Shown: positions 20,113 to 32,033 of the stretch, piece after piece
Layout of the letters: every line of letters starts with the position of its first letter
Numbering within the stretch: the stretch's first letter is position 1
NCBI GenBank assembly: GCA_958450365.1
Contig: CAUEEP010000145.1
Coordinates: 372,001-436,000 of the forward strand
Origin: Mesorhabditis belari
Taxonomy: Eukaryota > Nematoda > Chromadorea > Rhabditida > Rhabditidae
Reading direction: 5' to 3'
Length of the DNA stretch: 64,000 bases
Program-made: the position numbers and the translations under genes
The notes under the pieces: generated by a model
What the model saw: only the letters and a program-made list of their open reading frames with translations
What the model was told of the DNA's origin: nothing
Databases searched by the model: none

Positions 20113-21189
20113 TCAAGAAGGGCTAATTACTTCAAATTTTGCATAAACTTTAATCTTGATTCCGACGTCTTGTTTCTGGATGAGAACGACGTAGAAGAGG
20201 CAATGCTTTGTGGATGAGATTTTGAGGCGATAGCTGGCCTCTTGCAAAATTGTTTCCTGATTAAAATCATCGTTGAATTGAAGAGCAAGGCTAGAAAAGC
20301 TTTCCTGAACTTCTTCCTGATCCGAGTCTGATTCCGATTCATCCGAATCCCTTTCTGCGTCTCTTTTCACTCGGCAAGCTAGTTCAATCATTCCACAATT
20401 CACCTCAAAGCAATTTCTTTGAGATGGGTGAAGAATTGCTTGAAGCATCGTCGTGGATCTCGAATTGCCCATAGAAACCTTATTCTTCAAAAGCTTATCA
20501 AAGCGGTTCGTAAACGACCAAAAATCTCCAGAAAAGATGATTTTTGTGAGATTTTCCAGCTTTTCAAAATCGAAATTGAACAAATTTCCATCTCTCTCGG
20601 AAATCTCAATGCTTGAACAATTGTGTAATCTTGTCTCAACAAAGGTTCTTGCATAATCGATATGATTTGGATAATGGAAATTTGCATATTTGAACACGTT
20701 GAATGCAGTATTTTCAAGAAAATTCTGAAAAGCCTTCAATCCAAATGGTGCCTCGTAGAAATTGAGAACTGATTTGAGATTTTGAAAGCATAAAGCTAGT
20801 TTTTGAGTCTCTTCATGAGACGAACTTTGCGTGTTTTCCATGATTGGGCCTCGGTAGGCTTGAAGGAAGATGCTGCGGCAGGAAGTGAGCTTTTGGAAGA
20901 AACCGGCAGATGGGATTTGCTCAAACTTGTAATTGAGGCGTTGATCGTCTTCGAGAATGATCAAGTCCATTTCATTCGCCAGAATTTCTCGATTGCGTCC
21001 GAGTTTGAATGTGAGAATTAGCTTGAAATTTGGTTTAGCAAAAAGCCCGTTTTTCAAGACATAATTGCGGAATAGTTGATTCACTTTGAGCAAGTTGAAC
21101 AAAGAATAATTGGACAGCTTTTGGAGTGAAGAATTCTTCAATTCAGTAGGCAGTTGAGAAAAATCAAATTTGATAGAACATTTAGACAT
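20113..21189 (-). CDS. F-box-like protein (nematode expanded family)
   Basis: A single uninterrupted frame. The frame reaches up to 21234, but I prefer the Met at 21189 (MSKCSIKFDFSQLPTELK) because the paralogue at 22.2-23.2 kb starts at the same point. Residues 10-45 carry an F-box-like signature (FSQLPTELKNSSLQKLSNYS, then LLKVNQLFRNYV), which in F-box proteins binds SKP1 of an SCF ubiquitin ligase. The rest has leucine-rich, aromatic segments without clear repeat register, a likely target-binding domain, and an acidic Asp/Glu/Ser tract (ERDSDESESDSDQEE) near residue 295. About 358 residues. The match is by pattern only; I cannot name a family member. Confidence 0.65.
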   Translation of the reverse strand: MSKCSIKFDFSQLPTELKNSSLQKLSNYSLFNLLKVNQLFRNYVLKNGLFAKPNFKLILTFKLGRNREILANEMDLIILEDDQRLNYKFEQIPSAGFFQKLTSCRSIFLQAYRGPIMENTQSSSHEETQKLALCFQNLKSVLNFYEAPFGLKAFQNFLENTAFNVFKYANFHYPNHIDYARTFVETRLHNCSSIEISERDGNLFNFDFEKLENLTKIIFSGDFWSFTNRFDKLLKNKVSMGNSRSTTMLQAILHPSQRNCFEVNCGMIELACRVKRDAERDSDESESDSDQEEVQESFSSLALQFNDDFNQETILQEASYRLKISSTKHCLFYVVLIQKQDVGIKIKVYAKFEVISPS

Positions 21190-21349
21190 CTTAAAAGTAA
21201 ATAAAATGGCTGATTTACAAAAGCAAAACTGCAACGATCACCTTTTTTTGACAGATTGAAAAGCGATAGTCCGTTTTGTGCCGTAAGCGGATCGAAGGAG
21301 TACGGTAGAAAGGGCGCAATTGTCTGAAATCTGCTTATAATGTTCAACT

Positions 21350-22185
21350 TGGACCTAAAACTTTTTAGAATAGATTTACCTTACCAAATTTTATCAAGTC
21401 CAAACATTCGATAAATATTTGATCTTTTTGTACCATTTAACTTTAATAATTAGTCTGTCCGAGTCAAATAATGAGGTGTTCCTTGTGCGCGCGCACAATC
21501 GCCCGACATCTGGCACACTTCCCCACTAGATATCCCTCCATTTCGTCCATTTCCTATCGCTTCAGGCGTCTAGCTTAAAAAGACGCTCTTCAAGTTAGAC
21601 AAGCAGCTGAAGAAGGCGACCAAGAAATGGATGAGCCCGCCTGAACGAGGCAGCAACGGAGTTCACTATCTCAGCCATCACATGGGCGAGCTCGAGCTTG
21701 CGCTGCAAGCAAATCATCGGACGGACGACTCTGATTTGTGATGAGTGTTATGAATGCACTGAATTTGGGTACTGTTGAGATCTCTGACGAATATTTAACC
21801 ACAAAAATGCTTAATCAGCCTATTAGGCTTATTTCGAGAAGAAAATTTACCCGCAGAAAGCAGCTCTATTACAGCGTTGAAGATTTGAAAATATTGACAA
21901 TATCGGCTCAAAGAGAGAATTTGACGAGATGAAATGAAAACAAGACAAGAAAAAGCTTTGATTTTTCAACAAATTTGTTGGGCATGACTATGCCTACATT
22001 TTTTTGGCAAATTTTTGCCCTAGATTTGTACGTATTAAAATACAGAAAATGTTGTTTGAGCTCAATTCCTGCCTGTAAGTCAGAAAAGTAATGTTTTATC
22101 AACACAAGAAAGTGAGAGAAACCATCTGAACAAGAATATCTCAATATTTTGGTCAATTTTCATTGTTACTCTAATCATGAAAGTC
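21350..22185. other. Intergenic, with a GC-rich coding-like island
   Basis: 21480-21740 is clearly richer in G+C than its surroundings, with broken open frames (for example ARTIARHLAHFPTRYPSI on plus and a later KKATKKWMSPPERG piece in another frame). The composition suggests inserted foreign or retroelement sequence, but I recognise no domain. The rest is A+T-rich and empty. Confidence 0.35.
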
Positions 22186-22188
22186 TTC

Positions 22189-23203
22189 CTATCGTTTTCT
22201 CTTTGAATATTTCACATAAACCTTCACTTGCTTTCTCAAGCTCAGTTGTACATAATGAGCCTGACGACACCTTGTTTCACTCCAAACAACAAGTAAAAGT
22301 AGATTGAATTCTTTGCTGAATGCTCGTCGATAGCTTTGTTGTTGGTTGATAAGATCTGGTCCATTTAGAGGAAAAATTTCTCGATCTTGATCGATTTGTG
22401 AAATCTCAGCTTTGTCCGCAAGAAAGTCACATATCAGTTGATACTGATTTCCAAGTCTTTGTTGTGATTCGAGACAAAGTACAAAATTTGGATCTTTTCC
22501 AGGCAGTCCTTTCTGCAAAATCTCATCCAATAGCTCAATTATTTGTAGATTCCAATGGCTAAACGTCAACTTCTTTGTCTTTATACTCGAAAATCGGCTC
22601 AATTCCGGTTTCTTGTTCGTCAAAACTTGTACTTCTTGGCAGTTCTTGAATCTTTTCTCCATTAATTGAAAACTGAGCTCATTTTCATCCGATACCTTCA
22701 CTGAAGTCTTTTTGATAATTTGAAACATTGAATTGTCAAGAAATCTCTTGTAAATGTTCAGTTCAGAGAAGATCTCAATGTTGAAGACAAATTTTAGGTT
22801 CTGGAAAGATTTCTGAAGTGATTTGAAAAGTTTCAAATCATTTCGGTTCTCTTTTTTAACTGCTGGCTCAATCATTAAGTAAAGTTCTCGACAAGTTGTT
22901 GATTTTTGAAAAAATCCTTGAGATGGCCAGTTTTCAATGATTTGCTGAAACTTAAAGTTTGTCTCATGAATTTCGAATTTAAAATTACAAGGCTGGATTT
23001 TATTTGATTCACATTTGAAAGTGATTCTGATTTGGTTGATTTTTTTTGCCAAAGAGGCTGGTGGAAAAAGTAGAGTTTCTAAGTAAATGATTGACTTTTA
23101 TAAGTTTCAAAATCGAATTTGAATCGAGTTTGCGTAAACTCAAACTTCTGAGTTCAGCTGGTAAGGAAGATAAAGGGAATTTCTCATGATAAGTTAGCTC
23201 CAT
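22189..23203 (-). pseudogene. F-box-like paralogue with a poly-A frameshift
   Basis: The start at 23203 reads MELTYHEKFPLSSLPAELRS, the same F-box-like opening as the 20.1-kb gene (LP.EL...SL.KL...S.L.L.KVN.L.RN). At 23040-23047 a run of eight T (A on the coding strand) puts the remaining 287 residues in another frame. Seven would keep the frame, and the paralogue aligns across the join (LF.K). The downstream part matches the paralogue in order (GFFQK.T.CR, FQNLK, a motif near the C-terminus ending KVYVKY). Either this is a recent pseudogene or the homopolymer length is wrong in the assembly. It is in tandem, same strand, with the first gene. Confidence 0.7.
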
Positions 23204-23209
23204 AGATGA

Positions 23210-23630
23210 GCAAAATAAATATTAGTACAGATAGTAGACAGAAATAGTAGCTGAAATTTCGAAATGTAATTTCCACTCTTTAAAGCTCCAGTTAACTGTA
23301 GAACAAGACAATAAAAGAAAGAGATTTCTCAAAGTTATCAATTTCCAAGTCTATTTTTGTTGGTATCAGTCTCGTGCTCAAACAAACTACAAAAACACGG
23401 TTGGCGAGCATGATTTAGGTGAAAAAATTGATCGAACCGAATGATTTAGAAAAGTGAAATGCTGAAGGCTAACGTATTATGAAATTAATCAAATTTTTCC
23501 ACTTTTCGCATTGAATTCAATTGAATTCAAGCGCATTTTTGAAGAAGTACCAACAAAATGAGTGCTATGTCAAGCTATTATTGAAAACCATTGTTCTCAA
23601 CAATGGTTCTCAATCATTATTGTCGAATGT
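23210..23630. other. Intergenic; hairpin only
   Basis: Upstream flank of the F-box paralogue. A local hairpin (CCATTGTTCTCAACAATGG at about 23580) lies just before the kinase fragment. No gene seen. Confidence 0.4.
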
Positions 23631-23639
23631 TGTTGTTGA

Positions 23640-23915
23640 GAACCATGCAATTCTTGTTGGAGCGTAGAGCTATTCGATGCGCTTCTTTGTCTTCAACGGG
23701 CCGCCATTTTACATTGCGATGCTAAACCAGAAAAGTTTGTTAAATGAACTATCAAGCAAATGAAATTTTTAGTGTTTTGGTCAAGCAGAACTTCGTCTTG
23801 AAGTTGGCAGATTTCGGTCTTGTACGAGATATGGAAGCTTCAACATCATTAGTTTCTGGTGTTGGAATGTATCGATATATGAGCCCTGAAGTTTATGCAT
23901 GCAGTTTATGCTATT
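23640..23915 (+). pseudogene. Kinase catalytic-core fragment (dispersed copy)
   Basis: A close copy of 33630-33880 from the tandem kinase locus: the HRD exon, the same short intron starting GTTTGTTAAATG, and the activation-loop exon (VLVKQNFVLKLADFGLVRDM...YRYMSPEVYA). The catalytic HRD is changed to HCD and an upstream codon is lost, so it cannot be an active kinase. It stops abruptly after PEVYA and no other exons follow. A duplicated scrap. Confidence 0.8.
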
Positions 23916-23919
23916 GTTA

Positions 23920-24420
23920 AGAAACATGCAATTCTTCAACAATTCAGTATGTTTAAAATGATTGTATCTCATCTTCAAATATTTCTCTGAATCACAACGC
24001 CATCTTCCTCTTCTGAAATACAGTCAGGTACCGAAATACGAAACACAGCACCACAGTAAGGCAATGTGGTTTGGCCAAGGAAAAACGAAAATTGGGAATT
24101 CAGTTTATTGTTCTTAAAATAATCTTTTCACTCACAATGATTTGCTAATATCTGAGAAAAGAATGGATAGCACTGAGCACTTCGTAACGGAGTCGAATAG
24201 CGGAATAGCATCATTATCAGCATTAGCGGAATAGCATTTCTTTGCCAGGATTACGGCAATTAGAAGATCCGAAGATCTAATTGCCTTAATCTTGACAACC
24301 TTAATACTACTGCTATTACGCTCTAAATTTTCCTGTAGCTCTTATGAACATTCAGTCTTATCCTTATTTCATAAGGGTAAGACTATTAGCCACTGTTAGC
24401 TCTGTTAGCTTTATCTTTCT
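23920..24420. other. Intergenic; small hairpins
   Basis: Contains an imperfect palindrome at about 24245-24295 (GGCAATTAGAAGATC facing GATCTAATTGCC) and nothing coding. Confidence 0.4.
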
Positions 24421-24692
24421 ATAGATGTTAGGGTACTTTCGGTTATACATCCACAGAGACTCAACTAGGTTAAGCAAGGAACTGACAAGGTGTGAGGCGT
24501 GATGATGTTCAGTGAAGTAGAGTGCTCGCCCAAAGTGATGAGTCGATCAGTCGAACGAAAATCGATAGCCGAGAAGACTCGCATGGGGATGCTTAACCGA
24601 GATGAGTCTTTGTGGATGTATAACCGACAAGTACCGATGTTAGCTTTGTCTAATGAGCCTCTGTTAGCTTTATCTTTCTATAGCTTTATCTA
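24397..24692. mobile_element. Short palindromic element between 23-bp direct repeats
   Basis: Inverted repeats of about 50 bp (24424-24477 and 24590-24645) share GGTTATACATCCACA and flank about 110 bp. Immediately outside, CTGTTAGCTTTATCTTTCTA is present on both sides (about 24402 and 24663) in direct orientation. This could be an element with an unusually long target duplication, or an element inserted in one unit of a tandem repeat. Confidence 0.6.
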
Positions 24693-24864
24693 GTTAGCAG
24701 TGGAAAAAAATGCGAGACTGACCTTTGCTTCTTGAAATATCAGGCTTTTTGATTCATCGAAAATGAAAAAATCTCTTTTCGAGCTAGATTATTTGTGATT
24801 TCGGTCAAATAACGTTTCAAATGTCAATTTTCAAACTTAAATTTTTTTAGAAAGGTCATGTTTG

Positions 24865-24891
24865 CATAGCTGGACGAACTTTGAGATAAAA
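24865..24891 (+). promoter_or_regulatory. Conserved upstream element of the lectin genes
   Basis: CATAGCTGGACGAACTTTGA lies about 50-70 bp before the lectin start codon. A near-identical block, CATAGCTGGACGAAGTTTGA, is found about 100 bp before the start of the truncated lectin paralogue at 60101. Nothing else around the two is as well conserved outside the coding sequence, so it may be a core promoter element, although shared ancestry alone could explain it. Confidence 0.4.
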
Positions 24892-24935
24892 GGGGCGATT
24901 TGTGATTTGGAAAAGTACAGTTCTAATACTGAAAG

Positions 24936-27900
24936 ATGATCAAACCGCTAGTGATCTTTTCCTTATGCATTGTTTTATTAGAATGTAAAGCTTCTCGTTC
25001 TGGCTCTAAAGAGAAATCCAAAGAATCAAGATCAAGCGAGAATTCTGATTCGCATTCTCATTCAAAAGAATCAACTAATGGACCGATTTCCTCTGATCCA
25101 TTCACTCAAGAGCCTCTCTCATTTGAACCGATTGCTTCTCAACAACCACAAGGAAATCCATCAACACCTCAACCATTCCTCAATCCATCGACTCAAGAGT
25201 TCAACTCACCTTGCCCAGCTGGATGGTACTATGCTCAGTCGCTTAATAACTGTTATAAGGTACCGAAATTGAATCATAGTCAGTGAAACTAATTAAGGCT
25301 TTGCTAGACAATGATATCAGCTACCGTAATCCAGCTGAAACTATATAGCTTTTCAAAAATATGCTTTCCGAAAAGCCGACCATCACCCAGTTCTTAGATC
25401 GTCTAGGTTTAACTGATCAAGGCTCATTTTTAAATATCCAATAGCCAGGCTGTTAAACGCCAGCAAAAGACGGGTTTAGACTTTGAAAGCGACAGAATAC
25501 CGTAGCTTTTCCGAAAGCACATTCTAGAAAAGCCTTAGTCAGGAGGTTAGCACAACTTTATACGATCTTGCACTTTCAGGTAATCACTGAAACGGGCGGA
25601 ATCACACAACAACAAGGCGATGCTTTGTGCAAATCGTCTAGTGGTCAATTGGCATCAATTCACTCGGCTGAGGAGAATCGAATTGTTAGCGGTTGGTAGA
25701 AAAGCTTCGATATTATTTTCAAAAAGAAAACTCCGAAAAGAAGTTTGTCTCTTTGTCATTCGTTGCAATAAGCTGACAAAACAATCCTTTTAGAGCTGTC
25801 AAGCATTGGTCAAGTGCAGACTAACTATCAAACGCTCACAGGAGGAATCAGAGTCAGTCATTTTGATGATCTAAGTTATATCATATCAGTGATATTAAAT
25901 CAATTATATCATATCATATGGGGCTAAACTTTGCATTAAACTTGTAAATTATCATTTCGAAATTTGCATAAGTTAAAAAAACGAACTAGCGTCCAAACCC
26001 GAACTAGCGTCCAAACTCGAACTGCAATTTGCAGTATTGCATAACTAATTGCAGAATTAATATACAGAAGTACAAATTTGGTATCACTTGATCCAGAAAA
26101 AATTCTCTATAAGCAAACTCTATGGCATTTAGTTCAGCATAACATTTTGAAAGCTATTTTTAGTGACTCAAATGCGAACCAAAAATGACGTATAATAGTA
26201 TAATGCTTATTTTGTAGAGCAAGACATGTAGATTCTTAAAGTGAAGCTACATGTAGAAAAAGTTTGTTTAATAAAAATTCACATTCGGACGTAACACATA
26301 CAAAACTCTTCCTTTTCCTCATTCTTATCAAAACTTGGGTTGGTTCCTTATCGCAAATTTACATATTTGATTTCAAAAACGTAAAAATTTAAAATTTAAC
26401 CACTCCTCGCCTTCCCCACCTCCGATTAACCCTAGTTTGAAGCCTTCCCCTCTGCAAAACGCAATAGGTGAAGCGAAATCGTGGTAACAGACACACAAAA
26501 TGAGAAACAATTTTTCAAAATTAAAATACAGTAGAGAAGTTGGTTTTAGTTTTAAAATCCCTGATAACTTGTAATTCTACCATTTCCAGACCGGAGTCAA
26601 TCCAATTACTTATGGATGGTCGGACGGAACCCCATTCGACTATCAAAACTGGGCTACAACTCAGCCGGATAATAGAAATAATGCTCAAGCTTGTCTACAG
26701 GTTGCAAATCGAGTTTTCAACTAAAATATTCAAAATCTAGATCTGGGCGTCAAACAACACAAATTTGGATTTCCGGTCATTCATTCAGAAATGGGATGAT
26801 GTTGAGTGTGGAGCGAAATTCTTGAACGTTATTTGCAAGATCACATTGGGCGGAGGAGGAAAAACGACTCCATCAAATGGGAAACATTGTGGTGGCCGTA
26901 CAACCGCTAAACCGTTGTCCAATTGTCCCTCGGACTGGATTTATTTGCAAGAAACTGGAAACTGCTACAGGGTTTGGCCAAGAATATAAATATTATAACA
27001 AAAACAATGACAAATCGAAACAGCAATTCCATGATCTTTTCAGATGTTAGGCTTTTTTCTGGATTTGCTTTATTTAGGCAGTGACGCAAGCTGGAGGAGT
27101 CGACTATGAACAAGCCGATGCTTTATGCAAATCAAATGGTGGCCAACTTGTGTCCATTCATTCCGATAAAGAAAATGAACTTGTTTATGGTAGGTTTATT
27201 GGAAACTTTGTATTTTACTTTGCATATAGAGCTTTCGACAATGGGTCAAGTGAACACACTCTACCATACGCTGATTGGCGGAGTGAAAGTGAGATGAAAT
27301 TTGATAATAGATTATAGGTGGATTTAGATCGGAGCTGGGCAAAATGATTTTGGTTGGAGTGACGGGTCGCCGTTTGATTACCAAAACTGGGCCCCAACAC
27401 CTGATGCTCGAAGTTGTATACAAGTTAGTGTACAAGGAAAGCAAAAAATCCTGGCCATTGCTTAGGCTTGTCTCTAGACTTGTAACGCAAAATCTGTCGA
27501 TGCTTTTTTGCCGTTGGTAATTTGAGGTTTTTGGGGTTTTTCTCAGCATCAACCCTTTAGTTTTTGACTATTTTGGTTATCATTCGATGCAGAATAAAAT
27601 GGCGCGTCGAATGATATCAAAATTCACTTAAAATGTAATATCCACGCAAAGTTATGTGGCTAAAAATTAAGTCTCGCCCATAATTAGGTTAGGGGTTTAA
27701 ATTCTTAGACCAAAGCTAGAACAAAGTCAGATATTTGACTTTTCAAGTTTCTCTATCCAGTTTCAAATTCATACCAGATGTGGAGTTCAAATTACACGGG
27801 ACTTGCCGGCTTTGACTTCAACCCGTACATCACCAAATGGGACGATGCCTCTTGCAATGCAAAATATCTTAATGCCGTATGTAAACTCGTATCGAAAAAG

Positions 27901-28741
27901 GGCTCGACGGCTCTTGCAATAATTTCGTCGACCTTAAAAACACCAAGTTGTCCATCGGATTGGCACTACGAGGCTGGGCTCAAAAACTGTTATAAGGTTA
28001 GTGTTGAAAATAGGCAAGATTTGAGAATATCTTTGCTTTTTTTGTTTTTCAAAGTTCAAAAAACTAATTTACATTTGAGCTCAATTGCCTTCTGATTTAG
28101 GTGATTACAAGAAGCGGTGGAATCAATTTTGATCAAGCCAATATTGATTGCAAAGCTTTGGGAGGAGAGCTGGCTTCGATTCATTCTGCTGAGGAGAACC
28201 GACTGATTAATTGTAAGTAAAGCAAGACTATTAACTGAATTTGTTCTTTTTTTACAAGTTTTGCGGCAATTTGACCAATAAAATAGCATTAAAGCTTCTT
28301 TTCAGCGCTCACAACAACGGGAAAAAACCTAACAGCAGGTGCGATGACATTGATCGGCGGACAGAGGGTGAAACTTTAGAATTCTACAAAAATCTTGAGA
28401 AATTATAGATAGAATATTAAATTTAAAAACTAAACCTCTTGAAATTTATCGATATTATCTAGACTGGTCCAAATCCGGGGGATTGGCGATGGGTGGACAA
28501 CAGCGCTTGGGATTACACTTCTTGGATCAGCATCGGTCCAAACAACTATGCAGGCGTTCAGAATTGTATTCAAGTAAGCTGAAAGCAAAAAAAATATAAG
28601 GCCAACAATTGTACAATCTAATTTTCAGGTGCTTAGCTCAAACATTGTGAATCCACCAGCTTGGTACGAGGTCGGGAATTGGGATGACCTTGAGTGTAGC
28701 TATTTGTACTTGAACGCTGTGTGCAAGCGGATCGCATTTTA
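24936..28741 (+). CDS. Secreted protein with three C-type lectin domains
   Basis: Exon 1 (24936-25259) gives a signal peptide (MIKPLVIFSLCIVLLECKAS), then a Ser/Lys/Glu-rich and Pro/Gln-rich spacer and the start of lectin domain 1 (CPAGWYYAQSLNNCYK). About a dozen further exons complete three domains of one plan: CPxxWxYxxxxxNCYK, then (D/I)ALCK..GGQL.SIHS..EN, a Gly-Gly exon, GWSDGTPFDYQNW or DWRWVDNSAWDYTSW, C(L/I)Q, and KWDD.(E/S)C..(K/Y)(F/Y)LN..CK. The last exon ends KRIAF with TAA at 28739-28741. Each domain has the lectin Cys set. The calcium/sugar tripeptide (EPN/QPD type) appears as QPD only in domain 1 (ATTQPDNRNN), so only that one looks able to bind sugar in the classical way. Likely secreted, perhaps in immunity or the gut; that is inference. 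Confidence 0.85.
25860..26580. other. Long intron in lectin domain 1
   Basis: Unlike the other introns of this gene (mostly below 150 bp), this one is about 730 bp. It includes GGACGTAACACATACAAAAC at about 26286, which resembles the end of the element at 31.4-33.3 kb, so part of it is probably an old insertion. Confidence 0.4.
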
Positions 28742-28789
28742 ATAAATGGCAATAAATAATTCTTTAAAAAATCTTAATGGATTAATAAA

Positions 28790-30838
28790 AGATTCACCAT
28801 CTTTGAATTCAAAGAAGACGATAAATACAATGTGATCGAAATGGAATATTGTGAACGGGGATCTCTAAAAGAGGGCTTGAAAGCCTTTTCAACTACAGAT
28901 CAGCTACTTTTGTAAACGTTATATAGAAGATCACGCACAATTATGGAAACTCGGTTTTTTAACTGTAACTCGATGCCCAATTATTCATTTCCCCTACTTT
29001 CATATTTGTAGGAAATTTCAAGTTAATTTCGGCAGTCAATTTCAATTTTTAGTTAAGAAACACAGTGTTACGCTTTTTATAGTACTTCGAAGTTCAGAGG
29101 TGCCAACCTCACGGTAGAATCGTTGTTTGATAAGCTTTGCATATATTTTGAAGAATTTCCCGGTTCCTATTTCCTTATTTTTTCTTTTTAAAAAGAAACA
29201 GAATTATGTGGAGCATTTTACATCGGAAGTTTTTCGATAACTTCAAAATTTTGAGAACTAATAGTTGAATTCCGTGAAGCCTGAGCAGAGCAGCTATCTG
29301 TATGGTAACTCCGCAAATCATTCTTAATCCGCTGTCTTGCAAAGCTAATGCATTTATTTTATAATATTTGTCCAAATTTAACTAAGAGGTGAAAAAAAAA
29401 CTAAAAGAATTGGTTGATTTGTCGGCAATTCTTGCGAGTTAAAAACTATCGAAAACGAAGATTCTGGCGAGAATTTGGCGCCACTGAACTTTGAAGTACT
29501 ACAAAAAGGCGTAAAGTTGTGTTTCTGAACTAAAAATTGAAATTGACGGTCAAAATTAACTTGAAATTTCATATAAATAGGAAATTAGGGGAACTGAATC
29601 ATTGGTGGTCGAGTTACAGTCGAAAAACCGAGTTTCCAGAATTGTGCGCCACTCTGTATTTCTCACGTTTGTAACAAATTAAATGATTTTTGAGCCATTA
29701 ACCAAACAAAGATAAACAAGTTCAGTTTTGGGCGATCCAACGATTGTTTATTCGATGAAAACTGTTCTTTGCTGGGCGAGAAACTTGATTCAAGCTCTGA
29801 TTTGTCTTCAGAGAATATCAATCATACATCGTGATATCAAACCAAGCAGGTAGGTTCTTTCCTTATCTCTATAAGAACTTTATAGTAGCTCATGAATTTT
29901 TTAGTATTTTGGTGAAAAAAGACTTTATCTTGAAATTGACGGACTTTGGATGTGTTCGCCCTGTTCCTGATGAAACATCATTTACGTTTGTTGGAACTTA
30001 TCGTTACATGTGCCCAGAAGTTTATCGATATTCTTATCGGGAAAAGCTTTCGGTTTACAAAACTAGTTTCTAAACTATCAAGATATTCAGATAACTAATT
30101 TAGTTGATTTATATTCGATGGGAATAGTGTTATGGGAGATCGTTGAAAGGAGGTTTTCTTAAAAGCTATCTATTTTTATCAGACAACTCAGATTGCCTCA
30201 CTCACAATATTGTGAATATAATTCCGGACCGTTCGACTACGTATCTTTGTTTCATGATTTGTGCAATGGCATTTATAAATTGGAAGAAGTTAAATGTGTC
30301 AACGAAGGATTGAAGAACTTAATAGCGCGGTTGGTTTTGCTAAAACTTGCATACCGTATTTGAAATTCGCCATAAATTTCTTTATGATTTTGGTGTCATT
30401 TTGTAGAACTCAATAAGTGCAACAAAATTAGACCAAAATTAGACTAAACGTCTAAAGATTGACCCACTTAGAAGAAAGTTATGGCGCATTGCGCAAAAGA
30501 CCAAGTTGCGCAAATAAAATGACAGAAATTAGCCTACCCCTATAACGCTATTTCAAGTAAACTTTTATTCATCACAAAAGAAATTCAGATGTGTTGATGT
30601 TTCTGTTGATCAACGACCAAGCGTCGGAGAATGCTCTCAAATAATTGAACACCTAAGTATGGTATCTAGAACTAGATTAAAATATAAAGAAAACCAGCTT
30701 AGCTAACAAAAGAAGATTCATTTGAGCCACAGATTATTGAAGAACAAACAAATTTGTTAAGACCAATCGGTTTCGATGGGACAAAAGATTGGGTATTTTT
30801 TAAGATTTTAATAATGCTCCATTATCTTGCTAAGTTTC
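28790..30838 (+). pseudogene. Protein kinase unit 1, N-terminally truncated
   Basis: Starts abruptly, about 50 bp after the lectin stop, in the middle of the N-lobe (YNVIEMEYCERGSLKEGL). The glycine loop and the ATP-binding Lys exon are absent. Downstream exons give VLGDPTIVYSMKTV, the catalytic loop IIHRDIKPSS (the usual Asn after KP. is Ser), KLTDFGCVRP, GTYRYMCPEVY, VDLYSMGIVLWEIVE, and a C-lobe ending QRPSVGEC. The tail LLRPIGFDG then splices at about 30838 into the linker of kinase unit 2, so the two could be one tandem-kinase gene. The sequence type resembles TAK1/MAP3K-like kinases, but I cannot place it. With no N-lobe start it is not expected to be active. Confidence 0.7.
28930..29653. 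mobile_element. 720-bp MITE with 165-bp TIRs in a kinase intron
   Basis: 28935-29110 and 29480-29650 are inverted copies (for example GGAAACTCGGTTTTTTAACT on the left). The centre of about 370 bp has no coding capacity. It fills the intron between the EMEYCERG exon and the catalytic-loop exon of kinase unit 1. Confidence 0.85.
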
Positions 30839-32033
30839 AGGTTTTGGTCAAAAATGTTGCTGAATTATTTGCTCAATTGGATTTAAACCTTTTTGGCTCG
30901 GAAACGATAACTTCTAAACCTCAAGAAACACTTGTAAATGATCAAATTACAAGTGACAAAAATCCAATCTACGAGCATGATCCTTCAACAACGACATTTT
31001 TAGCCAAAGATGGACAAGGACGAGTGGATGTTATTGGAAAACATACGTGAGTTATTGAAAAATCGATTGAACATCAAGTGTTTCTTTTTTCCAGAAAAGT
31101 TGCAGTCAAGCAAATTTACAAAAACGCGCTCACAAAAGGAAGTGCTCTCAAAGAATGCGAGGCGCTTCAAAAACTTCATCACCCCAACATTGTACAATAT
31201 TTTCGATGGGAAGAAAATTCAAAATATTATGTGATCGAAATGGAGTACTGTGAACGAGGATCCCTTAAGGAAAGTTTGTGATACTTTTCAACTGAAAGTC
31301 AGAAGTCTTTGTTAACGTTTGTTTGCTTGTTCTTGGTAGTCGGCACAACTATATTATATTTTAAGACTTTTAAAAAATTCTAGTTTTTTTGGCCAAAAGA
31401 CGGCTGAGAAAAAGCCGGTAGAGACGGACGGACGGACGAACACGGCTCTTTTATATATGTTACGTCCGATTAAGAATTTATCGAATCATTTGTGTAAAAA
31501 TGTGAAATGATCAATGCAAATCTGCCTGAATATCTAATAATGTTAGTTTTGATATAGTTAACGCAAGAAATAATTTAACCTAATTGCAAATTGATTCACG
31601 GAAATTTCGTAGTCGCAAACGCTTATATTAAGGTCTTTTACATTTTTTTGTTAACTCGTTGAAATAAGTTTTTACTCTTTTCTTACTTTTCTTTCTTTTC
31701 AGGATACCTTTAGCGCCTATTAAAGGGAAAAGACGACCCATTCACCTGCCGGTGATTCAATATAACACCCATAAAGAAAACACTAGTACATACCTGAAAA
31801 AAAGATTTTGCATTATTTCGCATTGAGCATTTCACTATTTACACAATCCGTCCGATCTAGACGGATTCTAGATCGGACGTCCGATTTAGAGTGAAGTGTG
31901 GTCAAAAGTCCGATCTAGAATCAAGCCGATCACTCTAAATCTAAGTCTGGATCGGATGCCTAATTTAGAGTGATCGATTTGATTCTAGATCGGACGTTTG
32001 ACCTCACTTCACTCTAGATCGGACGGATTTCTA

